Below are positions 1 to 10,329 of a DNA stretch of 64,000 bases, piece after piece. Both the position numbers and the translations under genes were made by a program. Positions within the stretch are counted from its first letter, which is position 1, and the number at the start of each line of letters is the position of its first letter. Below the pieces are notes generated by a model, which saw nothing but the letters and a program-made list of their open reading frames with translations, was not told the DNA's origin and searched no databases. The DNA is taken from assembly GCA_033675265.1 (NCBI GenBank), contig JAUJYZ010000351.1, forward strand, positions 49,083 through 113,082, given 5' to 3'. This stretch comes from Actinostola sp. cb2023. Its lineage: Eukaryota; Cnidaria; Anthozoa; Actiniaria; Actinostolidae.

Positions 1-1075
1 TCTTGGAGCACCTATGTAGTATAAAGTAGTTATAACTTCATAACTCTCAAATCTTAAGCCAATCATTTTATTCTATTCCACATTATTAGACACCAATCAA
101 CTGTGACCATTTTTCAAATATAAATCAAACTATACCGTTTATTGCTTTAACACAGTCAATGAAATACTGTGCTACGACAGCTGGGTTAATATTTGTTGAA
201 GCGACCACATAACTCGTCTTGAGTAGCTTAAATATTTAACGCATTTGATACACAGGCCATCCATAATCAGAATGCAAAGATAATAACCAACCAATCATAA
301 AAAGTCATTTTGTATATTACCCATCAATACAACCATGGATGTAGAAGCAATATGGCTTTAATTTGTGATACCCATCAATATGCCAACAATAGTTAGGTCC
401 CTGTTGAGAAGTATTTTTGTACCTTATTTATTCAGATACATTAAAGGGGGACTAGCACGTAAATTTGTCAGATAGCGGTCGATTTTCCGAATTGAAAATA
501 TACAAACTTCCAAACTTTCAAAGTGTTCTCCCAACATCCCGCGTGTTTGTAAAAGTGAATGTAAACACGGAAAATGTGTTGTATTGTTGAAGAGATTAGA
601 CAACGGCAACTGCATTATTGTAACACTGCTTGAATTTAAAGTCAAAATTGTCACTTCCTGTATGAAAAGTTGTATGATATGATTCATTAACCTATTTGAA
701 CTCAAAAACTCCTAAGAGCAAAAGAAATAAAAAAAGAAAGTCTACCCAATACGGCGACAGCTAAGTGAAACTGAGTGATCTAGAAGAAAATTTTTAACTA
801 AAGTTTATAAGAGTTATTGATTTTTCTATATTACTGTATAGTGTAGATTTTATAATATTTTTCAAACTTGTTTGTCAAGATATTGATTATTTTTTTGAGT
901 GTAAATAAATTACTTGGTCATGTTATTAATCTGGTGTTTAGTGGCAAACTGCACTAATTAACTAGGCATTGATTAATGCATGCAGTCATGCTGCTTTCAT
1001 CTCGGTAGCCAAATGAAACATTGTACATGTAGTTGATTCAATTGAGGCTTTTATGTTACATTTTGTTACATTATA
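1..1075. other. AT-rich non-coding flank
   Basis: I see no supported gene. The stretch is AT-rich with frequent stops in all frames. The one open frame of about 90 codons (424-705, minus) has no recognisable domain and is probably chance. Confidence 0.5.
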
Positions 1076-1108
1076 GTGTTCTCAGTTGTTCCTAATTCCT
1101 GGATGATC

Positions 1109-1432
1109 ATCCAGGCTTTTTATCCAGGCTTTCCTGGGTTATCCAGGCTTTTTATCCAGGCTTTCCTGGGTTATCCAGGCTTTTTATCCAGGCTTTCCTG
1201 GGTTATCCAGGCTTTTTATCCAGGCTCTCCTGGGTTATCCAGGCTTTTTATCCAGGCTTTCCTGGGTTATCCAGGCTTTTTATCCAGGCTTTCCTGGGTT
1301 ATCCAGGCTTTTTATCCAGGATTTCCTGGGTTATCCAGGCTTTTTATCCAGGATTTCCTGGGAAATCCAGGCTTTCCTGGGAAATCCAGGCTTTCCTGGG
1401 AAATCCAGGCTTTCCTGGATAATCCAGGCTTT
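1109..1432. repeat. 32-bp minisatellite with shorter 19-bp units at its right end
   Basis: The array is built from the half-units ccaggctttcctgggttat (19 bp) and ccaggctttttat (13 bp), which alternate as a 32-bp unit about eight times. It then switches to 19-bp units carrying gggaaatccagg. Because 32 is not a multiple of three, a translated frame repeats every 96 bp and gives a spurious stop-free frame of about 137 codons. This is a repeat, not a gene. The half-unit switch suggests unequal exchange or slippage. Confidence 0.95.
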
Positions 1433-3390
1433 TTGCAATGGTTCAGCCTGTTCCAGACTTTAGAATTTAGTTATATAAGTATAATGTAGAAGTTTCATGA
1501 CGAAATTATATATCTCTGCGAAGTTATGCACGATTTAAATTCTGAAAAAAATTAAAACGAGGCTTGCAACGCATGACGGCAAAATCCCAAACTAAAGTCT
1601 ATAAATGTCATCCCCGATAACTTTTTGAGATTGTATCCTATACCATCGAAACTTTCCAGAAATGTTCTTTCAGACATACTCTTTGAGATATTATAGGCTG
1701 TTTGCACCAGAAAGAAACCAGTTTGCTGATCTTAAAAATCAGTACGCGTGAGAAGAATGGTCACGCTTTGTGGAAATTGCGATCACTTGAAAACATACCC
1801 TTGGTGCTATTTCAATGTAATCAATGAAGGCCTCCAGCCTCTTGGTTATGAGCTTACTGAATCTGTCAAAAATCACATTGGCATAGCACTGAGGATACCC
1901 GTGTACAGGTTCGCAAAGCAAGTAAAATCCCCAAACAAAAAAATCCAGAGATGACATTAACTCTTCAACTTGGAATAGCATCAGTGTCAGTGAAGAAGAA
2001 ATTGTGCAAAAAACAGAAGATCTGATTCAAAACAGGTGCACAGGCTTGTAGACATTGAACATAAATTGAAAGAATTGGAACACAAATTGGAACAATTTGA
2101 AGAACAAAGTGCCATGGTCTATGAAATATCGTTCCAGATGGCTGGAAGGTTGATTGCCAGTGTTCTGGATTGACTAGCCTCGTGTTCATGTGGAAACACA
2201 AAAGCATTTTCACCTGTATGAGAGGCTACTCTTGACTTCCGTCCAGAACAATTGCAATTGAAATAATGGACGCCATTATTGCATTCAGTCTAATGTCAAG
2301 GTGAAATATGAACAAGTAATCTATGTTTTCAGTGAAATATATATTCCATTAATTCACATTAGATGATGGTTATTTATATAAGCAATTTAGCTCAGACTTA
2401 AATTCACTGAAATGATTATTATTTAATATAGATACATCCTCATCAAAATCATCATTACAAAGGAAAAAGAAGGTATTTTTCCAGAAAACGTCATGATCTT
2501 ACAACAATGATTTGTACGTGACAATAATAATTATTGGTGGTGACAAAAGATTCTTCTGATTCTTTTAAGATTCTTAAAAGATCATGTGAAACACCTCTTG
2601 ATTTCACTCCTCTAGTTATTTCAATTATTTGATGTATACATGTACTTTTATTTCTCTTTTTTAGAATTGCCATAGCTTGCATACCCATTGCCCCAAAATA
2701 TGTGTAAGCTGCAACATTCCTTTTGAGAGGAAATCAAATAGTAACGAGGCCATCAGAAAGATTGGTGCTTCCAACATCACCCAACAGAGACACTTGATGG
2801 AGAAACGTGCATGTGTATTTTTTTTTTCCTAAGTTATCAGGTCCATGTAAAACATGCTCATGTTGCAGTTGTGAATGTGTGCATGTGATTTTGAGACAAT
2901 GCATGCATGTCACTGGGAACTACATTCTAATATGTGCAATAGCCTACAATGTACTTCAAAATTTAAAGCATATCACTAATGTACTAACTCCTCATAATTG
3001 TAATTAAGCTGCTTGGCTGCCATGGGCATCTATCATACAGTGCAGCCCGAAAAAGTCCTTCTTTTGTAAAGCATATTGAAAAATATGAAATGTGCTATAC
3101 ATGTATATGAACTGACTGAAGGGATTTATATGCATGTATTTTTGGTGAAATGAATTTTGCAAGTACTCAAGTGATATGTTTTACACGTTTTTAGGCAGAC
3201 CATACTTCGTTATCACCATAATTGTGATGTGGTGATCTTCATGCGCAACAAGCATGGAAATGGTAGCACCCTAACATGGATGATTTATCTTCCAACATAA
3301 GATAAACTAGCACCTTCTGTGCCATAGGATGTTGGGGTGCTACCATTTATCCTGCCAGAATCCGAAGAGGGAATGGATCTTCCAACATAA
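1433..3390. other. Non-coding interval without a supported gene
   Basis: Only short open frames are present (for example 1748-1954 plus and 1739-1981 minus on opposite strands of the same DNA), and neither has a family I recognise. Near 3,250-3,390 the motif cttccaacataag recurs, once within a short palindrome (ttatctt...aagataa), probably part of the SINE or MITE sequence to the right. Confidence 0.4.
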
Positions 3391-3394
3391 GATT

Positions 3395-3580
3395 TGAGGC
3401 AGACGGTGCGCCCTTTTACCCCATCCCTCCATCAGTGCTCCGTCTTACGGGTATTTAAAGCTGCACTGAGCTACACGGATTAGAGGGAAGTCGAAACAAG
3501 GATGTGAGGTCATGACGAATCCAACCTGATACCTCTCGCATAGTAGGCCGCGCACTAACCAACTAAGCCATCCTTGCTCC
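3395..3580 (-). mobile_element. tRNA-derived SINE (minus strand)
   Basis: Read on the minus strand, the sequence starts at about 3,580 and contains an RNA polymerase III A box (TGGCTTAGTTGG, complement of 3559-3570). A B-box-like GGTTGGATTC follows (complement of 3517-3526). Their spacing is that of a tRNA-related head. After the head comes a non-tRNA body, rich in G/A, ending near 3,395. An intact tRNA would need a pairing acceptor stem and anticodon loop, and I do not see these, so a SINE is the better reading. I cannot name the family. Confidence 0.55.
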
Positions 3581-3641
3581 TTATACATGCGACTCCGTTT
3601 GTAACAACCATTGAAATTATGATTTGCAATTGTATTTTATC

Positions 3642-3676
3642 ACCCTGATGATGGACGTTTAGTCCGAAAGCTAGGT
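3642..3676 (+). ncRNA. Hammerhead-ribozyme-like motif with minimal stem III
   Basis: The order of conserved parts is acc, CTGATGA (3645-3651), a short stem-loop ggac/gtcc (3653-3665), GAAA (3666-3669), gc, TA, ggt. The acc and ggt can pair as a short stem I, and the ggac/gtcc stem is stem II. Stem III is almost absent. Minimal-stem-III hammerheads are known in Penelope-like elements and retrozymes, where they act as tandem dimers. Whether this one cleaves is unknown. No reverse transcriptase is visible beside it. Confidence 0.4.
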
Positions 3677-3773
3677 ACAATAAATATACAAACAATGGAA
3701 GGTTGTTTTCACAGTTGGGGAAAATGGTGCCCCCTTTGGAAATGATGACTCTGCCTATGTCTGATTAATAGGA

Positions 3774-4288
3774 TTGTTGAACCTAAGCAGAGGGATACTC
3801 AGTATCAATGAAAACTTTCTGTTGTTTGGAGCAAATTGTAGTGATAATTGCATTCCAGTTCAGCGGTATATCAGCATTCTGTTCAATGACATTGGTTCAA
3901 TCAAAAACAATGTTTTCACACTAAATCGATTCATGATGGCAAATCATTTAATTTTCAACTTGGGGAACTTCCAAATGATATGAGAATGGTGGCTTTTCTA
4001 TCTGGAGAACTTAGTAACAGTGCTCAGACAATGAAAACAACGTACATCCAAGGGACATTTGGAAAAGAAGAAATGCACACATGCAAGCCTTGGAAGTACT
4101 CTCATCGACTGAGATTTGTGGAAGCGGTGGAAAACCTAAAATCTAAATTAAAGAAACCCAGAAACTGGATGACTCCACCAAACGATCAAAGACCACGACT
4201 CACATTGCTGAACAGAATGAAAGCAGGCAGAAGTTTGAACCATCATAGCTCATGGTTATCTTTTAAATTAAGTGACTGCAATATCTGA
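3774..4288 (+). pseudogene. Relic of a multicopy transposon-like gene (unnamed family)
   Basis: Two adjacent open frames (3774-3983 and 3980-4288) read as one protein region broken once. The first has the pattern LLFGANCSDNCIPV and ends near NLGNFQ. The second begins MRMVAFLSGELSNS and carries a basic tail (PWKYSHRLRFVEAVENLKSK). The same two blocks recur, also broken, near 44,900-45,160 (LLFGTHCSENCLPV, LPNDMKMV, GELSNSG), which shows that this is a repeated family. I do not know its enzymatic role. A transposase-associated function is inference from copy number. Confidence 0.45.
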
Positions 4289-4364
4289 TGGTTTTTCCAT
4301 CTAGATCATCAATTGCAAAATACATTCACTGTTTTTTTATCAGTCTTTTTTTTTTTTTCTCCAG

Positions 4365-4603
4365 TTGCTTCCAATATTACAAATCCACACCCTACTACTC
4401 TCACTGTTAATGAAACACGGCTGAGCTGATGTGTACTGCTACTGGTTGCCCAACAACATCAATTAACTGGACAATATATGGTGAGGTGGTGGTAGGTACA
4501 GGGAGCTAAAAATAACAGCCAAACCAGAACCAATGCTACAGGTGTGTTGCCCGTAATGGGATACCTGATGCGAAGACTGTAATGTTTGTCTAGTTGTACA
4601 ATG
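4365..4603 (+). pseudogene. Decayed immunoglobulin-like domain exon
   Basis: A long pyrimidine run ending ctccag (about 4350-4364) is a good 3' splice site, and aatgtaagt at 4,601 a good donor. Between them, in three frames, lie TTLTVNETRLS, then CTATGCPTTSINWTIYGE, then YRCVARNGIPDAKTV. This is the cysteine-tryptophan-YxC layout of an I-set immunoglobulin domain. Two frameshifts and stops break it, so it is a relic exon of a cell-surface protein or a pseudogene copy. Confidence 0.45.
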
Positions 4604-4673
4604 TAAGTACATCTACATTTAGAAACTGAAAAAGGTTCTGTATAGAATTACATCATTTCAGAAGATAATCGTC

Positions 4674-5042
4674 TTGCTCGAGCTTGGGACTAACGACTTG
4701 ACCCATGCAAATCTTACTCCTATTGTAGTGGGTTCGGCAATCGAGGACATCGTGCGCCTGTTACACGATACATATGGCGTTAAGTTCATTTATGTGGGCC
4801 AAACTTTACATCGGGAAACGTCTCCTGCTTTTAACAGTAAAGTGAATATGCTCAATCGTTACTTACGGGTGGTATTGGAGCCCCTTCCCTATGCTATATT
4901 TTGGGGTCATAGAGGGTTTTGGAAGTCTAGGTCGGATTTTTACGCCTATGACGGAGTTCATTTGAATAGACTAGGGCATCACAAGTTCTACCGAAGTTTG
5001 AGGGGGGCAATTCTGAAATGCTGTCGTAAGTTACGCAGCTAG
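4674..5042 (+). CDS. SGNH/GDSL-type hydrolase domain of the retrotransposon, N-terminally truncated
   Basis: The frame is open from before 4,674 and has no good ATG, so the protein lacks its beginning, including the block with the nucleophilic serine. What remains shows the third SGNH block (LELGTNDL) and the C-terminal catalytic Asp-His pair in DGVHLNRLGHHKFYRS. Hydrolase domains of this family are known in some Ngaro/DIRS-type retrotransposons, where their substrate is not settled. It precedes Gag by about 470 bp. A second decayed copy with the same hydrolase-then-Gag order lies at 22.2-23.5 kb. Confidence 0.6.
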   Translation: MLELGTNDLTHANLTPIVVGSAIEDIVRLLHDTYGVKFIYVGQTLHRETSPAFNSKVNMLNRYLRVVLEPLPYAIFWGHRGFWKSRSDFYAYDGVHLNRLGHHKFYRSLRGAILKCCRKLRS

Positions 5043-5513
5043 CCATGGTGTGTTAGTTTTATTGTACGCTTTTATCGAGAGCAGTGTTACCCGAGCCATA
5101 TGTTCTTGTGGAATTTCTGTCTTTTAATGACACTATCCACTTTGTTTTTCAACCTTTTTACATGCGGTGTGGCATGTTTGGTTGATATGTTTTTGCACTG
5201 TGTGCTTAATTTTCGTGGCTTCGGCGTTATTTATGTTCTGCATTCAGAAACCACATGAGTGTACAACCCATTGATCGCCGGAATTCCGGTGTGTCCAATG
5301 CACTCGGTTTTCTGTCAATGCATAGTTGTTTATCCTGTTCACACAGGCTAATTATTATTTGTATACTGCATATCGGCGTAAACTTTACACTCCTGGCTAT
5401 TTGTTTTTCTATTATGTGAATTGTCTCCCTCAGCTTATCACATCCATTTCTTCAGGCTGTCGGCTTTATTATCTATTCGGGTAATTTACAGTTTCTTGTA
5501 TGTTTAACAAGTT

Positions 5514-6470
5514 ATGCCTCGTGTCACCCGTGTAACTCGCCGCGGAAGGTCTGCAGCGCCCAGAGCCGATGCTACAGAGGTTTCGGCCGGGGATGTTCTG
5601 CAACCTGTAACCACCAACCTGGAACCTGGAACAGTGTCAGTGAACGTTGCAGCCCTATCAGCAACCATATCGACGGCTGTTTCACAGGCTGTACAGGCCG
5701 CCATGTCCAAGCAACCTGGTCTTGGCAATGGTCAAAATCCCGCTCCTAGCCAGATGGTCGGTGAGGCGGTTGACGATGAGGTAGCTGATATCCGTGGAGC
5801 AGGTATTCAGTCACCAGACGAAACCACACCGCATCAGTTATTCACTAGTATTGCGGTGAGTTTGGGCTCACGTGTCAGCGCGAGGTTAAAAGCAAAAATT
5901 TGGGCTGAAGAATATGTTGATTTCGGTGCCTTACTTTCCATCCCTCCTCAAAGCGAGAAATACTCGCTTTCATTGGCCCGACCTTCTGGCTCCAGCCTGT
6001 GCACACCTCAGCTGACACTTGAGCCTTGCCATCAGCCCAAAAAGGTTACAACCATTGACCAGTGGATAACTGCCTTCCATACATATGTTTCCATTTATTC
6101 TGAGAAGTTCAGTAGCCAGACTTCTCGCTTAATGAAATACTGCGAAACCGTGCGGGACTTGGCACAAAAGCCTGGGGACTGGTATTATTATGACGAGCAG
6201 TTTCGCTACCTTAGGCAGTCGGGCCCTGATCGTTATCCATGGGATCAAATTCACTGGGAGCTATGGCTGGGGGCGGTGACGAATTTTCGTAAGTCAACGC
6301 CACAGCATGCGCAAGGGAATGATAAGGCCTCACAACGCGGCCGCTTTCGCACCACCAACCAATTTCCTAAGGGAACATGTTGGGCATTTCAGGGAGGCCG
6401 ATTCTGTAAAGGCTGCCAGTTCGAGCACACGTGCTATAAGTGCAGTGGCAAGCACCCCGGGAGCACATGA
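5514..6470 (+). CDS. gag: Gag-like protein of the DIRS/Ngaro-type element
   Basis: This 318-codon frame starts with a clear ATG and a basic N terminus. A low-complexity Ala/Val/Pro/Gln segment follows. Then comes the conserved DIRS-type Gag region (SRVSARLKAKIWAEEYVDF at about residue 125, DQWITAFHTYVSIYSEKF at about 180, WYYYDEQFRYLRQ at about 220). The C terminus has a zinc-knuckle-like CWAFQGGRFCKGCQFEHTC followed by CYKC. The protein would package the element RNA. It looks intact. The same Gag architecture recurs at 14.3-15.4 kb, 23.0-23.5 kb and 27.9-28.7 kb. Confidence 0.75.
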   Translation: MPRVTRVTRRGRSAAPRADATEVSAGDVLQPVTTNLEPGTVSVNVAALSATISTAVSQAVQAAMSKQPGLGNGQNPAPSQMVGEAVDDEVADIRGAGIQSPDETTPHQLFTSIAVSLGSRVSARLKAKIWAEEYVDFGALLSIPPQSEKYSLSLARPSGSSLCTPQLTLEPCHQPKKVTTIDQWITAFHTYVSIYSEKFSSQTSRLMKYCETVRDLAQKPGDWYYYDEQFRYLRQSGPDRYPWDQIHWELWLGAVTNFRKSTPQHAQGNDKASQRGRFRTTNQFPKGTCWAFQGGRFCKGCQFEHTCYKCSGKHPGST

Positions 6471-7388
6471 CTCACCCCCGAAAAGCGCGATCAACCGAAA
6501 CCAAGACCATCAGCTCAACCTCCCAACACAGCGCAAGCCGGTCACACCGGTAAAAAGTGAACGGCTTGAGTTTCTTTTACAAGGCTATAATCCTGATTTG
6601 GTTCTATTTTTGTGCAATGGTTTTCGTTTCGGTTTTCGGGTTAACTTCATGGGTGAGCGACATTCCTTTGATTCTCCCAACCTTAAAAGTGCACTTGAAC
6701 AACCGGAAATCACGTTATCGAAATTGCGTAAGGAATGCGAAGCTGGTAGAATAGCTGGGCCTTTCCTCAAGCCTCCATTTCCTATTTTTCGTACGTCGCC
6801 CCTAGGCATAGTTCCCAAGAAAGACCCTTCAGATTTCCGTTTAATTCATCATTTGTCCTACCCTAAAGGCTCATCTGTGAATGATTCTATACCCGATTAT
6901 TGTTCTTCTGTACAATATGCCTCTATTGGTCAGGCAATATCTGCCATAAAAGGTTTAGGGGCAGGCTGTTTCATGTCCAAGACTGATATCAAATCAGCCT
7001 TTCGTATCATCCCAATTCATCCCGATGATCAACCGTTGTTGGGCATGAGATGGGATGATATGTATTATTTCGATAGGTGTTTACCAATGGGTTGCTCTTC
7101 TTCCTAGAATGGCTCTCTCTGACACGTTTTGGTGCATCGGCTGTTCTGCATGTATTGGACGATTTTTTATTCATCGCGTCCAGCGAGGACAAATGCCGCA
7201 CAGACCTGTCTAATTTCATGAGAATGTGTGACTATATAGGTGTTCCTTTAGCCCCAGAAAAGACTGTTGGTCCTGACACGACTTTGCAGTTCACCGGTAT
7301 AACCCTCGACTCGGTCAAAGGAGAAGCCAGACTACCGGACGAAAAGCTTCAAAAATGCCGTAATTTACTTCACAGTGACACTGCGTGA
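6471..7388 (+). pseudogene. Reverse transcriptase domain, split by frameshifts
   Basis: The first part (open to 7,107) has PSDFRLIHHLSYPKGSSVND, then KTDIKSAFRIIPIHP with the catalytic aspartate of motif A, then the motif B region FDRCLPMGCSSS. It ends at a TAG and jumps frame, with a few residues apparently lost. The second part (7,100-7,388) carries the catalytic motif C as HVLDDFLFIA. A further shift near 7,375 leads into the RNase H frame. DIRS-type RTs are related to Ty3-type RTs. The breaks exclude a working enzyme from this copy. Confidence 0.75.
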
Positions 7389-8067
7389 AATGCAATCTTT
7401 GATGGGCCTATTGAATTTTACATGCTCAGTGATTACTCCAGGTCGCGCCTTCCTTCGCCGCATGATCGACCTTACCAAGGGACCCCAACGCCCACACCAT
7501 CATATACGTTTAACCAAAGACGTCAAACAGGACATCGCTTTATGGTTTAGATTCCTAGATCATTTTAACGGCAAGTCATTTTTCTTGGATGACAAATGGT
7601 TGACCTCTCCCAATCTTGACATGTATACGGATGCCGCGGGATCACTGGGCTACGGGGCTATTTTTGGTAAGCGTTGGTTGTATGGCGTTTGGCCGGCCAC
7701 TTGGAAATCTTTTAACATAGCATTTTTAGAACTTTTTCCCATTGTTCTCTCTGTCAATATTTGGGGGTCCCTAATGGCCAACAGATGCGTTATCTTTTAT
7801 ACTGATAATGCCGCTGTTGTTGACATAATCAATCGTCAAACATCTAAGCATAAGGCTATTATGGTATTGGTACGCGATTTAGTTCTAAGTTGTCTACAAC
7901 ATAATATCTTATTTCGAGCTCGGCACGTCCCTGGTTTATGTAATACTCGTGCCGATTACATTTCTCGCCTACAGGTAGACAAGTTCAAAGAGCTAATGCC
8001 CGGCGCGGACGAGTTCGCGACGCCAATTCCCGCGAACCTTCGGCCGGAGAGTTGGTCTCTAACCTAG
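7375..8067 (+). CDS. RT connection and RNase H domain of the DIRS/Ngaro-type element
   Basis: The 230-codon frame starts in the RT thumb/connection (TLREMQSLMGLLNFTCSVI) and enters RNase H at LDMYTDAAGSLGYGAIF, with the first catalytic Asp. It continues with LELFPIVLSVNIWG (Glu), FYTDNAAVVDIIN (second Asp) and RHVPGLCNTRADYISR (last Asp). These match the D-E-D-D set of RNase H. The frame overlaps the recombinase frame by 16 bases, a usual tight layout for these elements. Confidence 0.75.
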   Translation: MTLREMQSLMGLLNFTCSVITPGRAFLRRMIDLTKGPQRPHHHIRLTKDVKQDIALWFRFLDHFNGKSFFLDDKWLTSPNLDMYTDAAGSLGYGAIFGKRWLYGVWPATWKSFNIAFLELFPIVLSVNIWGSLMANRCVIFYTDNAAVVDIINRQTSKHKAIMVLVRDLVLSCLQHNILFRARHVPGLCNTRADYISRLQVDKFKELMPGADEFATPIPANLRPESWSLT

Positions 8068-8966
8068 ATGCCCTATTACGATCGGCACTGTCTGAGGGCT
8101 CTCGTAAGTCATATCGTCGAGCATGGGAGGTCTTTAGTACATTTCATGAGCGTTTTTATGGTATTTTTACGCCAGATTTGCCTTTAAATCCAGACGTGTT
8201 GGCTTTGTTTATTTCATATCTCTCGGCCAAGCACTTGGCCTCTTCTACAATAACATCGTATCTATCAGCGGTCGGCTATTTACATAAGTTAAAAGGGTTT
8301 AATGATCCGACGAAAACTTTCTTAATTCGCAAGCTATTGACCGCTCTGGGCCGCCAGCGCTCTTTTGACGTACGACTACCCATTACTCGACCACTATTAC
8401 ACGAACTTGTGCGAGCCCTAGGACACACCAACTCGTCGGTTTTTCAGCGCATTTTTTTCACTTCAATGTTTTTGTTAGCTTTTTATGGCTTTTTCCGGGT
8501 CGGTGAGCTAGCGGCCAGGGGCTCGAATGTGAGTAACTCAGTAGTACAATTCAATGCCCTGTCATTCCTGATGCATCATGATAAACCTCATGCAGCTAAG
8601 ATCACCATTACCGACTACAAGCATAATACACAACACCGCCCTTTCGACGTTTTAATCGACGGCGAAGATTCACAACCGTATTGTCCAGTTAAAACACTAG
8701 TGCAGTATTGTCACCTGAGAGGGAGACAGGCTGGTCCGCTTTTTTGTCATCACGACGGAAGGCCCATTACGGTTTCTCAGTTCAACACCGAACTTCGCCG
8801 CTGTTTAATTTTCTGTGGCCTTGACCCTGGTCATATAAAAGCCACAGCTTTCGTATCGGGGCCGCCTGTCACGCAGCAGACTTGGGACTTTCTGACGCTC
8901 ACATTCGTGCTCTGGGTCGCTGGAAATCCGACGCCTTTAAGATTTACCTCAGGCCTCAGAGCGTAA
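8052..8966 (+). pseudogene. Tyrosine recombinase of the DIRS/Ngaro-type element, C terminus frameshifted
   Basis: Residues 1-110 form the SAM-like core-binding domain (SEGSRKSYRRAWEVFSTFHE). The catalytic domain follows, with the first arginine in FYGFFRVGELAARG. After an A-run near 8,840 the expected second arginine box (SHSFRIGAA) and the box with the final tyrosine (ALGRWKSDAFKIYLRP) continue in another frame up to the stop near 8,966. One single-base indel therefore breaks an otherwise full-length enzyme. The domain order after RNase H is diagnostic for DIRS-like retrotransposons. Confidence 0.8.
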
Positions 8967-9009
8967 ATGCCAATTAATTATTTCATTATTATCTACACAA
9001 TATGATTTA

Positions 9010-9167
9010 GGATGCCAAACTAGGTCAGTCGGGGGCTGCTAGCTTTGACATTTCTTGTGGAGAGTTATATAATACTATTTTGTTAGTTTCGTATTATTTA
9101 CTTTGGGATGCCGAACTAGGTCAGTCAGGGGCTGCTAGCTTTGACATTTCTTGTGGAGAGTTATACG
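9010..9167. repeat. Direct repeat pair in the element 3' region
   Basis: Two near-identical 61-bp copies (9010-9070 and 9106-9167) start with ggatgcc and contain taggtcagtc and ctgctagctttgac. They are 96 bp apart. They lie directly downstream of the tyrosine recombinase, where Ngaro-type elements carry part of their split direct repeats. From 9,170 to 9,590 the DNA is the element tail, with an AATAAA near 9,438. Confidence 0.8.
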
Positions 9168-9610
9168 TGGCAATGATGTATTATTTTGTTAAGTTCTCGC
9201 ATTCAGGCTGACATCATCCAGGTCATTCAGGCTGCTGGTGTTGTCAGTTGGTCTAACCTATAATGTTTACTTTACCTATTAATGTTTACCTTAAGTTTTA
9301 ATTTCGTTTCAGTTTTTAACTAGTGAAGTTGGTAAGTCATGGGCTTCTTCTTCATTGTTCGCGAGCTCTGTATTGCGTCTTGGTGGGGTGGCCACAGTTT
9401 GTGGCTCGTGGCGGGTTTTTCGCCCCACCTTTGCTGAATAAATTTTATTCGTTAGTATTTTACACTTTTATGTGTTTTTTGTTGATCTTATTAAACTAGC
9501 CACTACCGTGGCCAAATTATTCCAAGCAAATGTCTATGGTCCTTTCTTCAGCAAACTAGTGCGACGCGCTACAGAGCTCCGTTCATAAATTTGTAAAGTA
9601 TGTTTCGACA

Positions 9611-10290
9611 TAAATGTATTTATGGTATTTCAGTAGAATACTGTGTAATTTTAGTGTGACCATGGTCTACCATGTTTCAACATGGTCGACGATGATCATA
9701 CAGCAAAAACGCAAATCTTATTTAAAATAATATCTATTGTTTTTGTTTAAATTTGACTTGTTAAATTTAAACAATTTTACATTCACACAAATGTATTTAT
9801 GGTATTTCAGTAGAATACTGTGTAATTTTAGTGTGACCATGGTCTACCATGTTTCAACATGGTCGACAATGATCATACAGCAAAACGCAAATCTTACTTA
9901 AAATAATAATTATTGTTTTTGTTTACATTTGATTTGAATTTAAACAATTTTACATTCATACAAATGTATTTATGGTATTTCAGTAGAATACTGTGTATTT
10001 TTAGTGTGACCTTCGACGATGATTATACAGCAAAAACGCAAATCTTACTTAAAATAATTATTATTGTTTTTGTTTAAATTTGACTTGTTCAATTTAAACA
10101 ATTTTACATTCATACAAATGTATTTATGGTATTTCAGTAGAATACTGTGTATTTTTAGTGTGACCATGGTCTACCATGTTTCAACATGGTTGACGATGAT
10201 CATAAAGCAAAACGCAAATCTTACTTAAAATAATTTGTTTTTGTTCAAATTGGACTGATAAACCAATTTTACATTCATATAAATGTATTT
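9611..10290. repeat. Satellite-like tandem array, four full units and one decayed unit
   Basis: Units begin with aaatgtatttatggtatttc at about 9612, 9789, 9962 and 10116, and a diverged one at about 10281, giving steps of 177, 173, 154 and 165 bp. Most units contain the near-palindromic block accatggtctaccatg followed by catggtcgac and an AT-rich tail (ttgtttttgtttaaatt). The third unit lacks the ccatgg block. No coding potential is supported. Confidence 0.9.
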
Positions 10291-10329
10291 GTGATACTTT
10301 AGCAAACAAATTAAAAGTTCTGAATTTTG

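Larger units (their letters stand above)
4655..9590 (+). mobile_element. DIRS/Ngaro-type tyrosine-recombinase retrotransposon, 5'-truncated and frameshifted
   Basis: The element carries, in order, an SGNH hydrolase, Gag with a CCCH-like knuckle, reverse transcriptase, RNase H and a tyrosine recombinase. This is the DIRS/Ngaro gene set; these elements integrate as circles through the recombinase and lack LTRs and a DDE integrase. A 61-bp direct repeat (9010-9070 and 9106-9167) lies just after the recombinase, as expected for split direct repeats of the Ngaro type. The left end seems lost, because the hydrolase lacks its first block. At least three small indels make the copy inactive. The right boundary is approximate. 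Confidence 0.8.

Noticed and set aside
1109..1432. CRISPR-like array
   Set aside because: Units are contiguous with no unique spacers, and the genome is eukaryotic.
1076..1489. 137-codon frame over the minisatellite
   Set aside because: It is the translation of a 32-bp repeat and repeats every 96 bp; no evidence of a gene.
3517..3580. tRNA gene on the minus strand
   Set aside because: A and B boxes are present, but there is no pairing acceptor stem or clear anticodon arm, and a non-tRNA body follows, so SINE is preferred.
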